Part shown: piece after piece, positions 8,147 through 15,130 of the stretch
Layout of the letters: every line of letters starts with the position of its first letter
Position numbering within the stretch: position 1 is the stretch's first letter
Source: a virus
DNA: 51,197 bases
Reading direction: 5' to 3' (one strand)
Virus record (IMG/VR): IMGVR_UViG_3300005663_000062
Coordinates: 1 to 51,197 of that record
Notes under the pieces: generated by a model
The model's database searches: none
Told to the model about the DNA's origin: nothing
The model's input: only the letters and a program-made list of their open reading frames with translations
Made by a program: the position numbers and the translations under genes

Positions 8147-8346
8147 AATTCTTCTTCCTTTTCGTAATAGTTCTTTAACCTATTTACCACAGACATTGCT
8201 TCGTTTCCTTTTTCAATTTGCTTCTTCACTAATTCAATATGTTCTTTATCAGAAGATAAGGCAAATATCCTGACCCAAACCTGTCCATTTCCGGTGGGGA
8301 TTAACATATTATCTACATAACTAAACGATATTTCTTCCTCGTCCAT
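8122..8346 (-). CDS. Small acidic/helical protein, unknown
   Basis: 74 residues. N-terminal beta segment (ISFSYVDNMLIPTGNGQVWVRIFALSS) followed by a charged helix (KEHIELVKKQIEKGNEAMSVVNRLKNYYEKEEEL). It overlaps its neighbours at both ends (25 nt with the scaffold, 26 nt with the upstream zinc-ribbon gene), as most genes here do. No family recognised. A role in head assembly is only suggested by position. Confidence 0.6.
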   Translation of the reverse strand: MDEEEISFSYVDNMLIPTGNGQVWVRIFALSSDKEHIELVKKQIEKGNEAMSVVNRLKNYYEKEEELCQNQNQV

Positions 8347-8578
8347 CTATTTTGTCCTCGTTAATTATAGTAATTATCTGATTTATCTTACTCTCAATCG
8401 CCTCCATTCTCCGCATGTACCCTTCAATCGGAGTACCGCCATCCCGTCCAGGCTCCCACTTGGGATATTCGGCGAGAGGCAAGATTACTCCTTCAGGGCA
8501 ATCCTCGTAGTTGTAATGTAAGATTCCACATTTCCTGCACTTCACTTTTCGTTTTATCTTTTCTTCAACTTCTGGCAT
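8321..8578 (-). CDS. Small zinc-ribbon-like protein
   Basis: 85 residues. Near the N-terminus CRKCGILHYNYEDCP supplies a CxxC pair and a third cysteine, as in many phage mini zinc ribbons; the middle is Gly/Pro rich (LAEYPKWEPGRDGGTPIEGY) and the C-terminus a helix (MRRMEAIESKINQIITIINED). One base separates its ATG from the upstream stop. Function unknown. Confidence 0.6.
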   Translation of the reverse strand: MPEVEEKIKRKVKCRKCGILHYNYEDCPEGVILPLAEYPKWEPGRDGGTPIEGYMRRMEAIESKINQIITIINEDKIDGRGRNIV

Positions 8579-8770
8579 TTATATTCCTTTCAATCCTTTT
8601 GAACTTTTTAATCTGGCGATTAAGGCACTGAGCCTTGTTTCAAGAATCTCTATTCTTCCTTCGAGATTTCCAACATGCAACAATACTTCGCCTATTGTTG
8701 GGCCAACCGGATTCTTCGGAGTTACGGTTTTCTCCTCTTCTTTAGGCTTTGTAGTTTTCTTTTTAGCCAT
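8579..8770 (-). CDS. Small lysine-rich N-terminus plus coiled coil, unknown
   Basis: 63 residues. MAKKKTTKPKEEEKTVTPKN is a charged unstructured start, followed by IGEVLLHVGNLEGRIEILETRLSALIARL, a leucine-patterned coiled coil. It overlaps the Bbp19-like gene by 49 nt. Possibly a small head or scaffold-associated protein; unverified. Confidence 0.6.
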   Translation of the reverse strand: MAKKKTTKPKEEEKTVTPKNPVGPTIGEVLLHVGNLEGRIEILETRLSALIARLKSSKGLKGI

Positions 8771-9012
8771 CCTGTTTCTTCCTTTCGTGGTAAATTGAAT
8801 AGTCTGTCAATTATAGTTTCGTTTCGTCTTACGTCGCCATACTCGCCCAATTTATGTAGTATAGTCTTTGCAAAGTTTTCTACCGCCATCTCTTCGGGTG
8901 TATTTATTTCTTCAAAGAGCTTTGCTTCTATGAGAAGGTTCCTCAGGACTATCTTCCCTGACCCTGTACCGAAGCAGTTTCTGTAATATGTCTCTATCGG
9001 GTCAAAATTCAT
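8722..9012 (-). CDS. Bbp19-like small protein
   Basis: 96 residues. The segment YYRNCFGTGSGKIVLRNLL followed by ENFAKTILHKLGEYG recalls the Bbp19 family of short proteins encoded beside the portal in BPP-1-like podoviruses (pattern: F.tp.G..vL..Ll ... G.r..v..I...L). The C-terminus is strongly basic (LKRKLQSLKKRRKP). The start overlaps the upstream stop as ATGA. The biochemical role of the family is unknown. Confidence 0.6.
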   Translation of the reverse strand: MNFDPIETYYRNCFGTGSGKIVLRNLLIEAKLFEEINTPEEMAVENFAKTILHKLGEYGDVRRNETIIDRLFNLPRKEETGWLKRKLQSLKKRRKP

Positions 9013-9242
9013 TCTGCCCCTTCGATGTTATTCATTCTAAACTCCTCAAGAGATTGCAAAACTTCAATAAACTGAGGAACATCACAAATATGTACATTGA
9101 TAGAGTCATTTTTTATTTCGCAACAACCATCCCATTTGATATAGGCAGTATAGTCCCAATCTTCTAACCTGACTTCAAGAGCAATTTCGCCATCATCAAA
9201 GTCGTTTGTTATAATCCAATTTAATTCTTTTGTTTCTGTCAC
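9009..9242 (-). CDS. Small acidic protein, GTG start, unknown
   Basis: 77 residues. No ATG fits; the frame begins at GTG 9242, forming GTGA with the end of the 24-residue lysine-rich peptide gene. Beta-rich and acidic (LNWIITNDFDDGEIALEVRLEDWDYTAYIKWDGCCEI). The ribosome site is poor, so translation may depend on coupling. No family recognised. Confidence 0.6.
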   Translation of the reverse strand: MTETKELNWIITNDFDDGEIALEVRLEDWDYTAYIKWDGCCEIKNDSINVHICDVPQFIEVLQSLEEFRMNNIEGAE

Positions 9243-9313
9243 TTCTTTTTGTTCTTCTTACGCTTAGCTTTGATTTTCTTTCTTTGTTTCGGGGTATGTC
9301 CGTGTAGTGCCAT
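9239..9313 (-). CDS. 24-residue lysine/arginine-rich micropeptide
   Basis: ATG 9313 to TGA 9241-9239, preceded by AAAGGAG at good spacing. After MALHGHTPKQ nearly every residue is Lys or Arg. It begins 3 nt after the stop of the 57-residue gene and its stop overlaps the next gene start. A nucleic-acid-binding or virion-packaged basic peptide is plausible. Support is from spacing and ribosome site, not homology. Confidence 0.5.
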   Translation of the reverse strand: MALHGHTPKQRKKIKAKRKKNKKK

Positions 9314-9316
9314 TAG

Positions 9317-9490
9317 TTACTCCTTTACGAAAGCAAGTGGTTTATCAATTAAACCACTCTCACACATTATGTTTAGTGTTGTACGTATCCAACGAAGATT
9401 ACTACCCTCTATAGTCTCGTCTTCCTCTGCCATTTCCAATATCTGTACAAGCACTTTGTTTATAAATATTGATTCTCTTTCTGTAGGCAT
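9317..9490 (-). CDS. 57-residue helical protein, unknown
   Basis: ATG 9490 to TAA 9319-9317, coupled by TAATG to the 18-residue peptide upstream. The sequence is amphipathic helical (IFINKVLVQILEMAEEDETI; then LRWIRTTLNIMCESGLIDKP). It is part of a chain of very short genes after the portal. No family recognised. Confidence 0.55.
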   Translation of the reverse strand: MPTERESIFINKVLVQILEMAEEDETIEGSNLRWIRTTLNIMCESGLIDKPLAFVKE

Positions 9491-9546
9491 TAGTTACTTC
9501 TTGCTCCAAAAAACTTACGTTGTTTATTTGTCAATTTCTTTGCCAT
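9490..9546 (-). CDS. 18-residue basic micropeptide directly after the portal
   Basis: ATG 9546 follows the portal stop immediately (TAA then ATG) and its own stop overlaps the next start (TAATG). Product MAKKLTNKQRKFFGARSN resembles the start of short basic phage proteins of the 'K(x)xQRKFFG' kind that occur beside portal genes. It may be a shortened version of such a protein. Real translation is inferred from the coupled stops and starts. Confidence 0.5.
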   Translation of the reverse strand: MAKKLTNKQRKFFGARSN

Positions 9547-11292
9547 TTACACGCCTACCGCCTCTCCTATCGCCGCCAGAGGCGAGCCTTCGGCTGTTTC
9601 GCCTTGTAACTTCGGTACGCTGTCAGCCATCTGCTGAGCTTCCTGTAAAGCCTGCTGTCTTGCCAACTCCTCTGCCCGTTGCTCTCGTATCTCTTCGACT
9701 TGTGCCGTTGACCTCATACCCTCCTGTGGGAAATCACTCGCATCAAGTAGGGCTTCGCTGAGCCAGTCTTCATCCACTCGGTCAACTATGTTCGGAAACA
9801 GAACTGAAGCCTCTGCAATTTCTCGCAACCCGTTCTTTATTGGCTGTAATATAAAGAGTCTTCTTTGCGCCTGAGCGAGTGGGCCGGTGAAACGGACGCT
9901 GATTTTAGTCCTTTGATTGCCACGCTCCTTTTCCTCTTCGATTCTGTCAACTAATATCTGGGGCGGCTCAGGTAATCTTCCTGCCTTATTTTCAATATCA
10001 GCAACAATATCGAAGTTCTTACTAAGGCCATCTTCTGTGAGTCTATCGACCTGCGGCCCCATTAACTGCGCCTGCTCGGATTTTATCTCTATAATCTCGG
10101 TAGCCGTGGCCTCGCCCTGCCTTCCGATAAAGGCGTTGAAGAACTCCACCCTGTATCCACCGTTGATGAATCTCTCGTAATACTGCTCTCTGTCGAGACC
10201 TACGGGGAAATTACTTCCGGGGTTAATGACCTCTATCTTATCTCCGCCTCTTTCAAAGTAGTTGTTACCGTCAGCGTCCATTCTCACATGACCCCTCTGG
10301 GCTTCAGGGACGTTACGCGCGGGTCTTACCGCTAACTGTGAAGCCTGCAACAGGGTCTTACTGATAGTATTCAACTTTTCAATCGCTACCATGAAGTCCA
10401 TTGCCGGAGAGTAACCGTAGATTTCGTCGCTATTTTTCCTGAATCTCCACACAGCGTAAGGGAATACATCGTAGCCACTCTCTTTAACGATGAGGTCATT
10501 CATGCCGTCACCTACGCCAGCTAAAAGAATCTCCGAAGTCTGGTTGGGATCGTTAAAACCTCCGGTCGAACCTTTGGTCTGGACGTAAACCGACTTGAAC
10601 TTCTTATTAGTTGAAGTGATAGAACCGAACTGAGGTTCATCGTTGGGATAGACCGCATGGATGAATTCGTGTTTCTTCTCAGGATTGGAAATGGCGTTCT
10701 GAGTAATATCGTTAGTCAGTCTGTTCTCGTCGAACATCTGCACAGCCTGTCTTGCGGTTAGGAAGAACTTCCTGAAAAGGACATCGACGTTCTGAAACTT
10801 ATTCTCGGCAATAAAAACTTCTCTCAGGTGGATAGGTATGTGGACTGTCGTACCGCCTTTAATATCCTCCTCGACGTACATCGTAGCCGTTCCAATCGAA
10901 CCTGCATCGTTAAACCATTCATTCAATACAGAGTAGAAGTTCGACCTGTCGTAAGCGGCGTACATCGCCTCGTCGTATTCCTGTAAGAATATTCTCACCT
11001 CGTCAATATCGTTCAGGGTATGGTCGCTCATCTCAGACTTGAACCATCTGAGAGACTTCGATACCATGAAGCCCTGCATCCCATCCCGCCATATCCCCAA
11101 AGCACTCGCAGGGGTCGGGTCGAATATCGCCTTACCTCTCTTCTGACCCTTCTTATCGTTTCTCGAAGAGTCTCGTATCAGTTCCCTTCTGGGATTGGTA
11201 AACGAAGCCGCCTGCTGGATAAGAGGCTCGTAGTCCCGCTTGACCTCTTCAAGTTGTTTCTGTCTCAGTAAGATTTGTCCCTGACCGCTCAT
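9547..11292 (-). CDS. Portal protein (head-tail connector family)
   Basis: 581 residues, the usual length for the T7 gp8-like head-tail connector family. Motifs in order: KRDYEPLIQQAASFTNPRRELI, PTPASALGIWRDGMQGFMVSKSLRWF, LNEWFNDAGSIGTATMYVEED, then YPNDEPQFG, YPFAVWRF-type segment FPYAVWRFRKNSDEIYGYSP, RPARNVPEAQRG, and GRQGEATATEI. Twelve copies form the genome gate. The C-terminal 60 residues are Glu/Gln-rich coiled coil. Start ATG 11292 overlaps the upstream stop by 4 nt. Confidence 0.92.
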   Translation of the reverse strand: MSGQGQILLRQKQLEEVKRDYEPLIQQAASFTNPRRELIRDSSRNDKKGQKRGKAIFDPTPASALGIWRDGMQGFMVSKSLRWFKSEMSDHTLNDIDEVRIFLQEYDEAMYAAYDRSNFYSVLNEWFNDAGSIGTATMYVEEDIKGGTTVHIPIHLREVFIAENKFQNVDVLFRKFFLTARQAVQMFDENRLTNDITQNAISNPEKKHEFIHAVYPNDEPQFGSITSTNKKFKSVYVQTKGSTGGFNDPNQTSEILLAGVGDGMNDLIVKESGYDVFPYAVWRFRKNSDEIYGYSPAMDFMVAIEKLNTISKTLLQASQLAVRPARNVPEAQRGHVRMDADGNNYFERGGDKIEVINPGSNFPVGLDREQYYERFINGGYRVEFFNAFIGRQGEATATEIIEIKSEQAQLMGPQVDRLTEDGLSKNFDIVADIENKAGRLPEPPQILVDRIEEEKERGNQRTKISVRFTGPLAQAQRRLFILQPIKNGLREIAEASVLFPNIVDRVDEDWLSEALLDASDFPQEGMRSTAQVEEIREQRAEELARQQALQEAQQMADSVPKLQGETAEGSPLAAIGEAVGV

Positions 11293-11471
11293 CTGTATAT
11301 TTCCTCAACTTTGTCTGTTTCGGGATTGCTTCCAGTAGTAGAAACGTACATTCCGCACCAACAACATTTATCGACCTCAAAATTCGACATCCGTTCTGGC
11401 GAAGATAGAATCGCTTTCCCAACACAAGTCAATTTAACGCCATTTTCAGTATATACTTTTTTGTGTCTCAT
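11289..11471 (-). CDS. Small Cys-rich protein
   Basis: 60 residues; ATG 11471 overlaps the upstream stop as ATGA and has GAGAGG at good spacing. VDKCCWCGMYVS gives a CxxC-like knuckle, with another Cys in KLTCVGK. Located immediately before the portal gene. Function unknown. Confidence 0.6.
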   Translation of the reverse strand: MRHKKVYTENGVKLTCVGKAILSSPERMSNFEVDKCCWCGMYVSTTGSNPETDKVEEIYR

Positions 11472-11623
11472 GCCGAACACCTCTCGTTTCTCGTTCTCTT
11501 AAGATATTCTCTCTCGGAAAATTCACAACCACTCGTCTTATGAATAAATACTTTTACTAAATATTTATCTTCACAAACAGGTCTAATTTCAAATTTCCAG
11601 TCATCGGGAATTATATGAGCCAT
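11468..11623 (-). CDS. Small protein, 51 residues, unknown
   Basis: ATG 11623 to TGA 11470-11468. Product begins MAHIIPDDWKFEIRPVCEDK and continues beta then basic helix (SEREYLKRTRNER). It is bounded by overlapping stop/start signals on both sides (start in the upstream stop region, end ATGA with the next gene), which supports reality. No family recognised. Confidence 0.6.
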   Translation of the reverse strand: MAHIIPDDWKFEIRPVCEDKYLVKVFIHKTSGCEFSEREYLKRTRNERCSA

Positions 11624-11835
11624 TATGCGCTTCCTCCCAACAGCGTTCCTTTGTTTGAAGCGTCCTCAGAGGAGCCTAATCCACCGCTCGTTAAGATAGT
11701 ACCCGCACGCCCGAACTGTCTAATCTTCTGTCTTCGTCTGGCGCGTTCCTTTTCCACAGTCTCTACGTCCAGGGGGACGGGACTTGGCACAGGTGCCTGC
11801 TGAGTCAGTACCGCTCGTTTTGGTTTCCCACCCAT
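11623..11835 (-). CDS. Conserved small portal-neighbour protein
   Basis: 70 residues. The MGGKPK start, the RRRQKIRQFGRAGTILTSGG core and the KGTLLGGSA end match a small protein commonly encoded just upstream of portal genes in podoviruses (RRGRASTILTGG ... KTLLG type). No structure or function is known to me. A different small protein in this genome at 47002-47265 also starts MGG and ends in a similar STLL tail. Confidence 0.7.
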   Translation of the reverse strand: MGGKPKRAVLTQQAPVPSPVPLDVETVEKERARRRQKIRQFGRAGTILTSGGLGSSEDASNKGTLLGGSA

Positions 11836-11837
11836 GA

Positions 11838-12008
11838 TTAAGCCTTTCCTTTCCAGTCAGTAATCGCGTCTCTTACAACATCATTAACTTCTATATCATC
11901 TGTGCAGATGTGTATTTCGTCAGCCGGAAACCCAATACGTCCACTCGCCACGACAAATCCATCGTCTGCTTCTGTAATAGTTATTTCGTGTCGTTTTAAT
12001 TGTTCCAT
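11838..12008 (-). CDS. Small acidic protein, 56 residues
   Basis: ATG 12008 to TAA 11840-11838; the start overlaps the upstream stop as TGATG. Product: MEQLKRHEITITEADDGFVV, then a beta/acidic region with ICTDDIEVNDVVRDAI. Unknown family, probably minor head component or chaperone by position. Confidence 0.6.
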   Translation of the reverse strand: MEQLKRHEITITEADDGFVVASGRIGFPADEIHICTDDIEVNDVVRDAITDWKGKA

Positions 12009-12430
12009 CAGGCTTTACCAAGTAAAAGAAATTCGAACGCGTCCGTATTTGAGGCAGCGTCTATCACCACACCTAAATTACCAGCCGGATTTATAGATAT
12101 AAGATTAGCGTCGCCACTTTGAATTACAACGTGGGCAGCGGCCTCGGCGAATGTAGTAGTTCCCGCCGTATCCAGTTGTAAGAAGATAGTGCCGGACAAC
12201 GCCTTGATATAGAGATAAGTCATCTTCGTTAATGCTATCTGCGGAGCGAGGTCGCTAAGTTGTAACGCCGTCGCTGTCGCCGTAGCAACTACAAGCCTGC
12301 TCGGTGTAAATTCCACAGGTACGGTTAGAGTCAAGTCGTCGGGGAGTCCCTCAGAGTCAACGCCGTAAGTTATCGCCTGTCCGAGTCCTGTTACTTCAAG
12401 TTTAATATTTAATGTAGCTACACCTGCCAT
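12008..12430 (-). CDS. Beta-rich structural protein, probable head fibre/decoration
   Basis: 140 residues, Ala/Thr/Leu rich and strand-forming throughout (GVATLNIKLEVTGLG; TYLYIKALSGTIFLQLDTAG; NLGVVIDAASNTDAFEFLLL). No signal or membrane segment. Coupled by TAATG to the upstream zinc-type gene. Composition and place between TerL and portal suggest a capsid-surface or tail-accessory protein; not recognised as a family. Confidence 0.6.
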   Translation of the reverse strand: MAGVATLNIKLEVTGLGQAITYGVDSEGLPDDLTLTVPVEFTPSRLVVATATATALQLSDLAPQIALTKMTYLYIKALSGTIFLQLDTAGTTTFAEAAAHVVIQSGDANLISINPAGNLGVVIDAASNTDAFEFLLLGKA

Positions 12431-12648
12431 TAGTCTTTCTCCTTAAATTCACCACACCAGTCATCTGGCCATACCGCGCTATGTTCTTTCGCCATTTCTG
12501 TCTCTGGATTTTTATCATTTGAATTGTGATGCGTAGGGGGGTAACGATGACAGAATCCATAGTCACAGGTGTCAGCGTTATGCACGCCTTCTTTTTCATA
12601 AGTCCACGATGAATACCACTGAAAATATTTACAATCTTTACATTTCAT
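12430..12648 (-). CDS. Small Cys-pair protein (CxxCxYF...WCGEF type)
   Basis: 72 residues. MKCKDCKYFQW, DTCDYGFCHRYPP and a final DDWCGEFKEKD make a small zinc-binding pattern seen in many phage and clostridial mini-proteins. ATGA overlap with the terL stop. Function unknown. Confidence 0.65.
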   Translation of the reverse strand: MKCKDCKYFQWYSSWTYEKEGVHNADTCDYGFCHRYPPTHHNSNDKNPETEMAKEHSAVWPDDWCGEFKEKD

Positions 12649-14180
12649 ACCGTTATCGGATTCCAGTCTCCTGATTCTCCTTCATTTACAGCATCCATGA
12701 AATACGGCAAGTAAGTCTTCGATACCCCGATAGGCCTGCCGTCAATATACAAGTGCCAGCGGTATGCCCTCGCCAAATGCCTGACGGCATCGGCTACGTG
12801 GCACGTCCAGTCCTTGACCGGATCACGATGGTATGCGGGTTTATCGTCCGTACTCAACTGTTCATTCTTCTTCTTTCTATATTTCTTCAATGCCGTTACT
12901 AAATCACGGCATTTAAGCTTATTTATTCTTAATTTTGTAAATATGCCCCTTACTTCCTCAATACCGTCATTAAATCCATGCTTCTCGACACAGTGCATAT
13001 CGTAACCAAGCTCTGCAAAACTGTCTCTTACCGTCTTACCGCCCCGCTTGCGGTTACTTCCAGTGTCGGGGTCTAAGTCCCAACCCGCCCAGTGAGCCTG
13101 ACGGGGAGCATAATTGTAAGGCTTCGTATCCATCATCTTCGCATAACCCGATACGCCAATACCGTCGTTATCGTAATAAAAGTCTATTACGCGCACTGTA
13201 CTCTGGATAAACTGGACAAATAATATAGCCGTATAAATATCGCCGTAGTCACCGAAAGTATAGACGGGCATATGCTCATCATGTGGGTAATCGCCTATAT
13301 GCTTTTCGCCCTTCAGAGCCGCCATTCTATCACCGTAAAACGTGCCTTCGAGGTAAGTTGGGAACTCGCCCAGGACTCTAATCCTGAAAATGTTACTGTC
13401 CTCGCCGTGCTCGGCAGCCATATCTTCATAGTATGTTCGTCCGGCTACGGACTGGATAATATCCTTACCCTCTTTGTAGTTGGGCGTGTCCTTAACGCTT
13501 ACGTTTATTACATTCCATCTACTCTCCGGCTGGCATATCTTGTAAAAATAACCTGTCGGGTCTGTCGGGTTACCTATCGCTAAAAAATGACAATTACTGT
13601 TTATCATTAACCCCTGCGTCGCCGCATTCCAAATCGGACGAATAATACCACAGGCTTCGTCGAAAATTATCAACACCCATTTGTTATGGTATCCCTGCAT
13701 CTTCGTGGCCTGCTCGGTGGCGGTATCGGGAGAGGTAGCGAAACCGAGAGCAAAGTTTAGTTCCCACTGGCCTCTCTCTTCAGGCGGTAAACCTTTGAGG
13801 ATGGAAGGTGATGGCTTGCAGTCCCACGTTAAAGTAGTCATCTTGCCGCCTAAAGGTATCTTAGACCCTGAATACGCAGAGTGTATCTCTTTCCATAACT
13901 GGTTTTTTACTAAAGTGTCAGAGGGGGCGGTGGTAATCACGGTAGAAGGCTGAAAGCATGTCTTAAACCATACAGCTATTCTCGCCGCTCCATAAGTCTT
14001 GGAAACGCTGTGACAGGCGGGAACAGCGGTGTACATATTGTCACGTACACTATTCGCTATTTCTTCCATCTTGGGCCAGAAATCCTTTACGCCCAGACAA
14101 TTTTCTATAAAACCGCGAGGGTCGCGTTGATAACCCCGCATCTTCTCTGCTATTAACTTGTGAGAATTAGTTACTTTCAT
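12645..14180 (-). CDS. terL: Terminase large subunit
   Basis: 511 residues. ATPase part: a deviant Walker A, VPACHSVSKTYGAAR near residue 50 (Ser where Gly is usual before the Lys), WVLIIFDEACG as Walker B, and NCHFLAIGNPTDPTGYF as the coupling/motif III region. Nuclease part: VYTFGDYGDIYTA with acidic residue, then FYYDNDGIGVSGYAKMMD and HVADAVRHLARAYR near the C-terminus. It packages DNA into procapsids through the portal. ATG 14180 chosen for length and TTGAG upstream. An intrinsic terminator ends only 17 nt upstream, separating it from the preceding genes. Confidence 0.92.
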   Translation of the reverse strand: MKVTNSHKLIAEKMRGYQRDPRGFIENCLGVKDFWPKMEEIANSVRDNMYTAVPACHSVSKTYGAARIAVWFKTCFQPSTVITTAPSDTLVKNQLWKEIHSAYSGSKIPLGGKMTTLTWDCKPSPSILKGLPPEERGQWELNFALGFATSPDTATEQATKMQGYHNKWVLIIFDEACGIIRPIWNAATQGLMINSNCHFLAIGNPTDPTGYFYKICQPESRWNVINVSVKDTPNYKEGKDIIQSVAGRTYYEDMAAEHGEDSNIFRIRVLGEFPTYLEGTFYGDRMAALKGEKHIGDYPHDEHMPVYTFGDYGDIYTAILFVQFIQSTVRVIDFYYDNDGIGVSGYAKMMDTKPYNYAPRQAHWAGWDLDPDTGSNRKRGGKTVRDSFAELGYDMHCVEKHGFNDGIEEVRGIFTKLRINKLKCRDLVTALKKYRKKKNEQLSTDDKPAYHRDPVKDWTCHVADAVRHLARAYRWHLYIDGRPIGVSKTYLPYFMDAVNEGESGDWNPITV

Positions 14181-14196
14181 AATTTTCTCAAGGCAC

Positions 14197-14237
14197 AAAA
14201 AAAGAACCGCATAGGTGTATAGCCCTATACGGCTCTT
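14197..14237 (-). terminator. Strong intrinsic terminator just before terL
   Basis: On the minus strand a 13-bp stem (14236-14224 with 14215-14203; two G-U pairs, no mismatch) encloses an 8-nt loop and runs directly into seven Us (plus-strand A run 14197-14203). The two wobble pairs become A-C mismatches on the other strand, so it is meant to act on leftward RNA. Transcripts from upstream should stop here before terL unless antiterminated. Confidence 0.85.
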
Positions 14238-14254
14238 AGTTTGTCTTTCGTCAA
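14224..14254 (-). promoter_or_regulatory. Possible promoter overlapping the terminator
   Basis: Minus strand TTGACG (14254-14249) and GTATAG (14230-14225; spacer 18) or TATAGG (spacer 19). The -10 lies in the 5' arm of the terminator stem, so RNA started here would lack that arm and could enter terL. The -10 match is modest. Confidence 0.35.
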
Positions 14255-14270
14255 CCAGCCCCTGCCGGTT
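14253..14270 (-). other. Second hairpin upstream of terL
   Basis: Minus-strand 7-bp stem AACCGGC/GCTGGTT (one G-U pair) with AGGG loop, no U tract. It precedes the terminator and is part of the 117-bp spacer before terL; could be an RNA processing or protein-binding site. Confidence 0.4.
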
Positions 14271-14297
14271 CGGTTGAACCCATTATTCAGTTGTCAA

Positions 14298-14585
14298 TTA
14301 AGCTTCTTTTAATACTTTTTGAATATCAAGTTCTTTGGGATAAATAAAATGTATTTTATCATTTCCCCATTGAATAACATATACAGAAGACTGCCTCGGC
14401 TCTAACATATCAGGACTACCATAAATATCATCGCTGATAGTATTGCACATACGAGACACTTCTTTATCCGTCAATGCTCTATCATAGATATAAGCAGGAA
14501 TTTCGGCAGCCTTCTCCTTTGCCATCAAAACCGATGGTGCTATCGGTGAAATCGCAATCAGTTTTAAGAAGTTTCTACGTTCCAT
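14298..14585 (-). CDS. Tat-signal microprotein with LamG-tail-like segment
   Basis: 95 residues. The N-terminus MERRNFLKLIAISPIAPSVLM has a twin-arginine motif (RRxFLK) and a short hydrophobic core, so it should be exported folded through the Tat system. After the signal, YIYDRALTDKEVSRMCN resembles the last strand and helix of LamG domains (compare FNKELTPAEIAAL in the tail protein at 47267), followed by SPDMLEPRQSSVYVIQWG. The LamG body is missing. Its start overlaps the end of the other Tat gene by 11 nt. It is the last gene before the terL terminator. Export of a phage microprotein by Tat is unusual. Confidence 0.75.
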   Translation of the reverse strand: MERRNFLKLIAISPIAPSVLMAKEKAAEIPAYIYDRALTDKEVSRMCNTISDDIYGSPDMLEPRQSSVYVIQWGNDKIHFIYPKELDIQKVLKEA

Positions 14586-14841
14586 AAATCGTTCCCTTAC
14601 TCACAAATTTGCACACATCACCATCCTTTGCGCCGTCGAAAGGCATACGCAATCCCCCAAATTTATCAGTGGCTCTACTGGCGTCAACTTCTTTGTCGTT
14701 TATATAAAAACTCCAAGGCGCCTCTCTTCTTTTCTTTAAGCCAGAAGGAGGCCAAGGTGCATAGTTACTCTCCTTCGCCATCAGTACACTCGGTACGATG
14801 GGGGAAAGACCCAACAGTTTAAGAAATACTCTGCGATTCAT
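14575..14841 (-). CDS. Tat-signal microprotein (paired with the next gene)
   Basis: 88 residues. MNRRVFLKLLGLSPIVPSVLM is a twin-arginine signal almost the same as that of the neighbouring gene (18 of the first 24 residues agree), while the mature parts are unrelated (here APWPPSGLKKRREAPWSFYI and FGGLRMPFDGAKDGDVC). ATGA overlap with the upstream gene. Likely periplasmic. No family recognised. Confidence 0.75.
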   Translation of the reverse strand: MNRRVFLKLLGLSPIVPSVLMAKESNYAPWPPSGLKKRREAPWSFYINDKEVDASRATDKFGGLRMPFDGAKDGDVCKFVSKGTIYGT

Positions 14842-15035
14842 AGCTTTGTCCTAAGTGGCGAGGGCGTGTTTGACCCTTCATCGACTACCAATGGTTCGTT
14901 TATTACTAAAACAGGCTTTACGAGATATTCTAATAACATTGAATTCTGTTTAATTATAAACATATTCTGCTCAAGGATTTCGTCAATAGTTTTTAATACA
15001 TCTTTGCTGACTTTAACTATTTCTATTCTGTTCAT
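14838..15035 (-). CDS. Small helical protein, unknown
   Basis: 65 residues: MNRIEIVKVSKDVLKTIDEI, then an amphipathic helix ILEQNMFIIKQNSMLLEYL and a Pro-rich end. GAGGATTTGA precedes ATG 15035. Coupled to the Tat genes by ATGA, so co-expressed with them. Unknown function. Confidence 0.6.
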   Translation of the reverse strand: MNRIEIVKVSKDVLKTIDEILEQNMFIIKQNSMLLEYLVKPVLVINEPLVVDEGSNTPSPLRTKL

Positions 15036-15043
15036 TCAAATCC

Positions 15044-15130
15044 TCATAATGTACCGCCCAAAACGTCCTGCTGTATCGCCAGTGTATGTATTTGTTTAAT
15101 AGCCAAATCATAGTCTTTTCCTTCTAACAT
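15044..15130 (-). CDS. 28-residue peptide, tentative
   Basis: ATG 15130 to TGA 15046-15044, product starting MLEGKDYDLAIKQIHTLAIQ. It overlaps the methyltransferase stop by 7 nt and ends just before the next ribosome site, filling an otherwise empty gap. Ribosome site is weak. Confidence 0.4.
   Translation of the reverse strand: MLEGKDYDLAIKQIHTLAIQQDVLGGTL

Noticed and set aside
14266-14280. tRNA T-arm-like GGTTCGGTTGAACC
   Set aside because: No acceptor stem, anticodon arm or D arm around it; it is a simple palindrome beside the terL leader hairpins.
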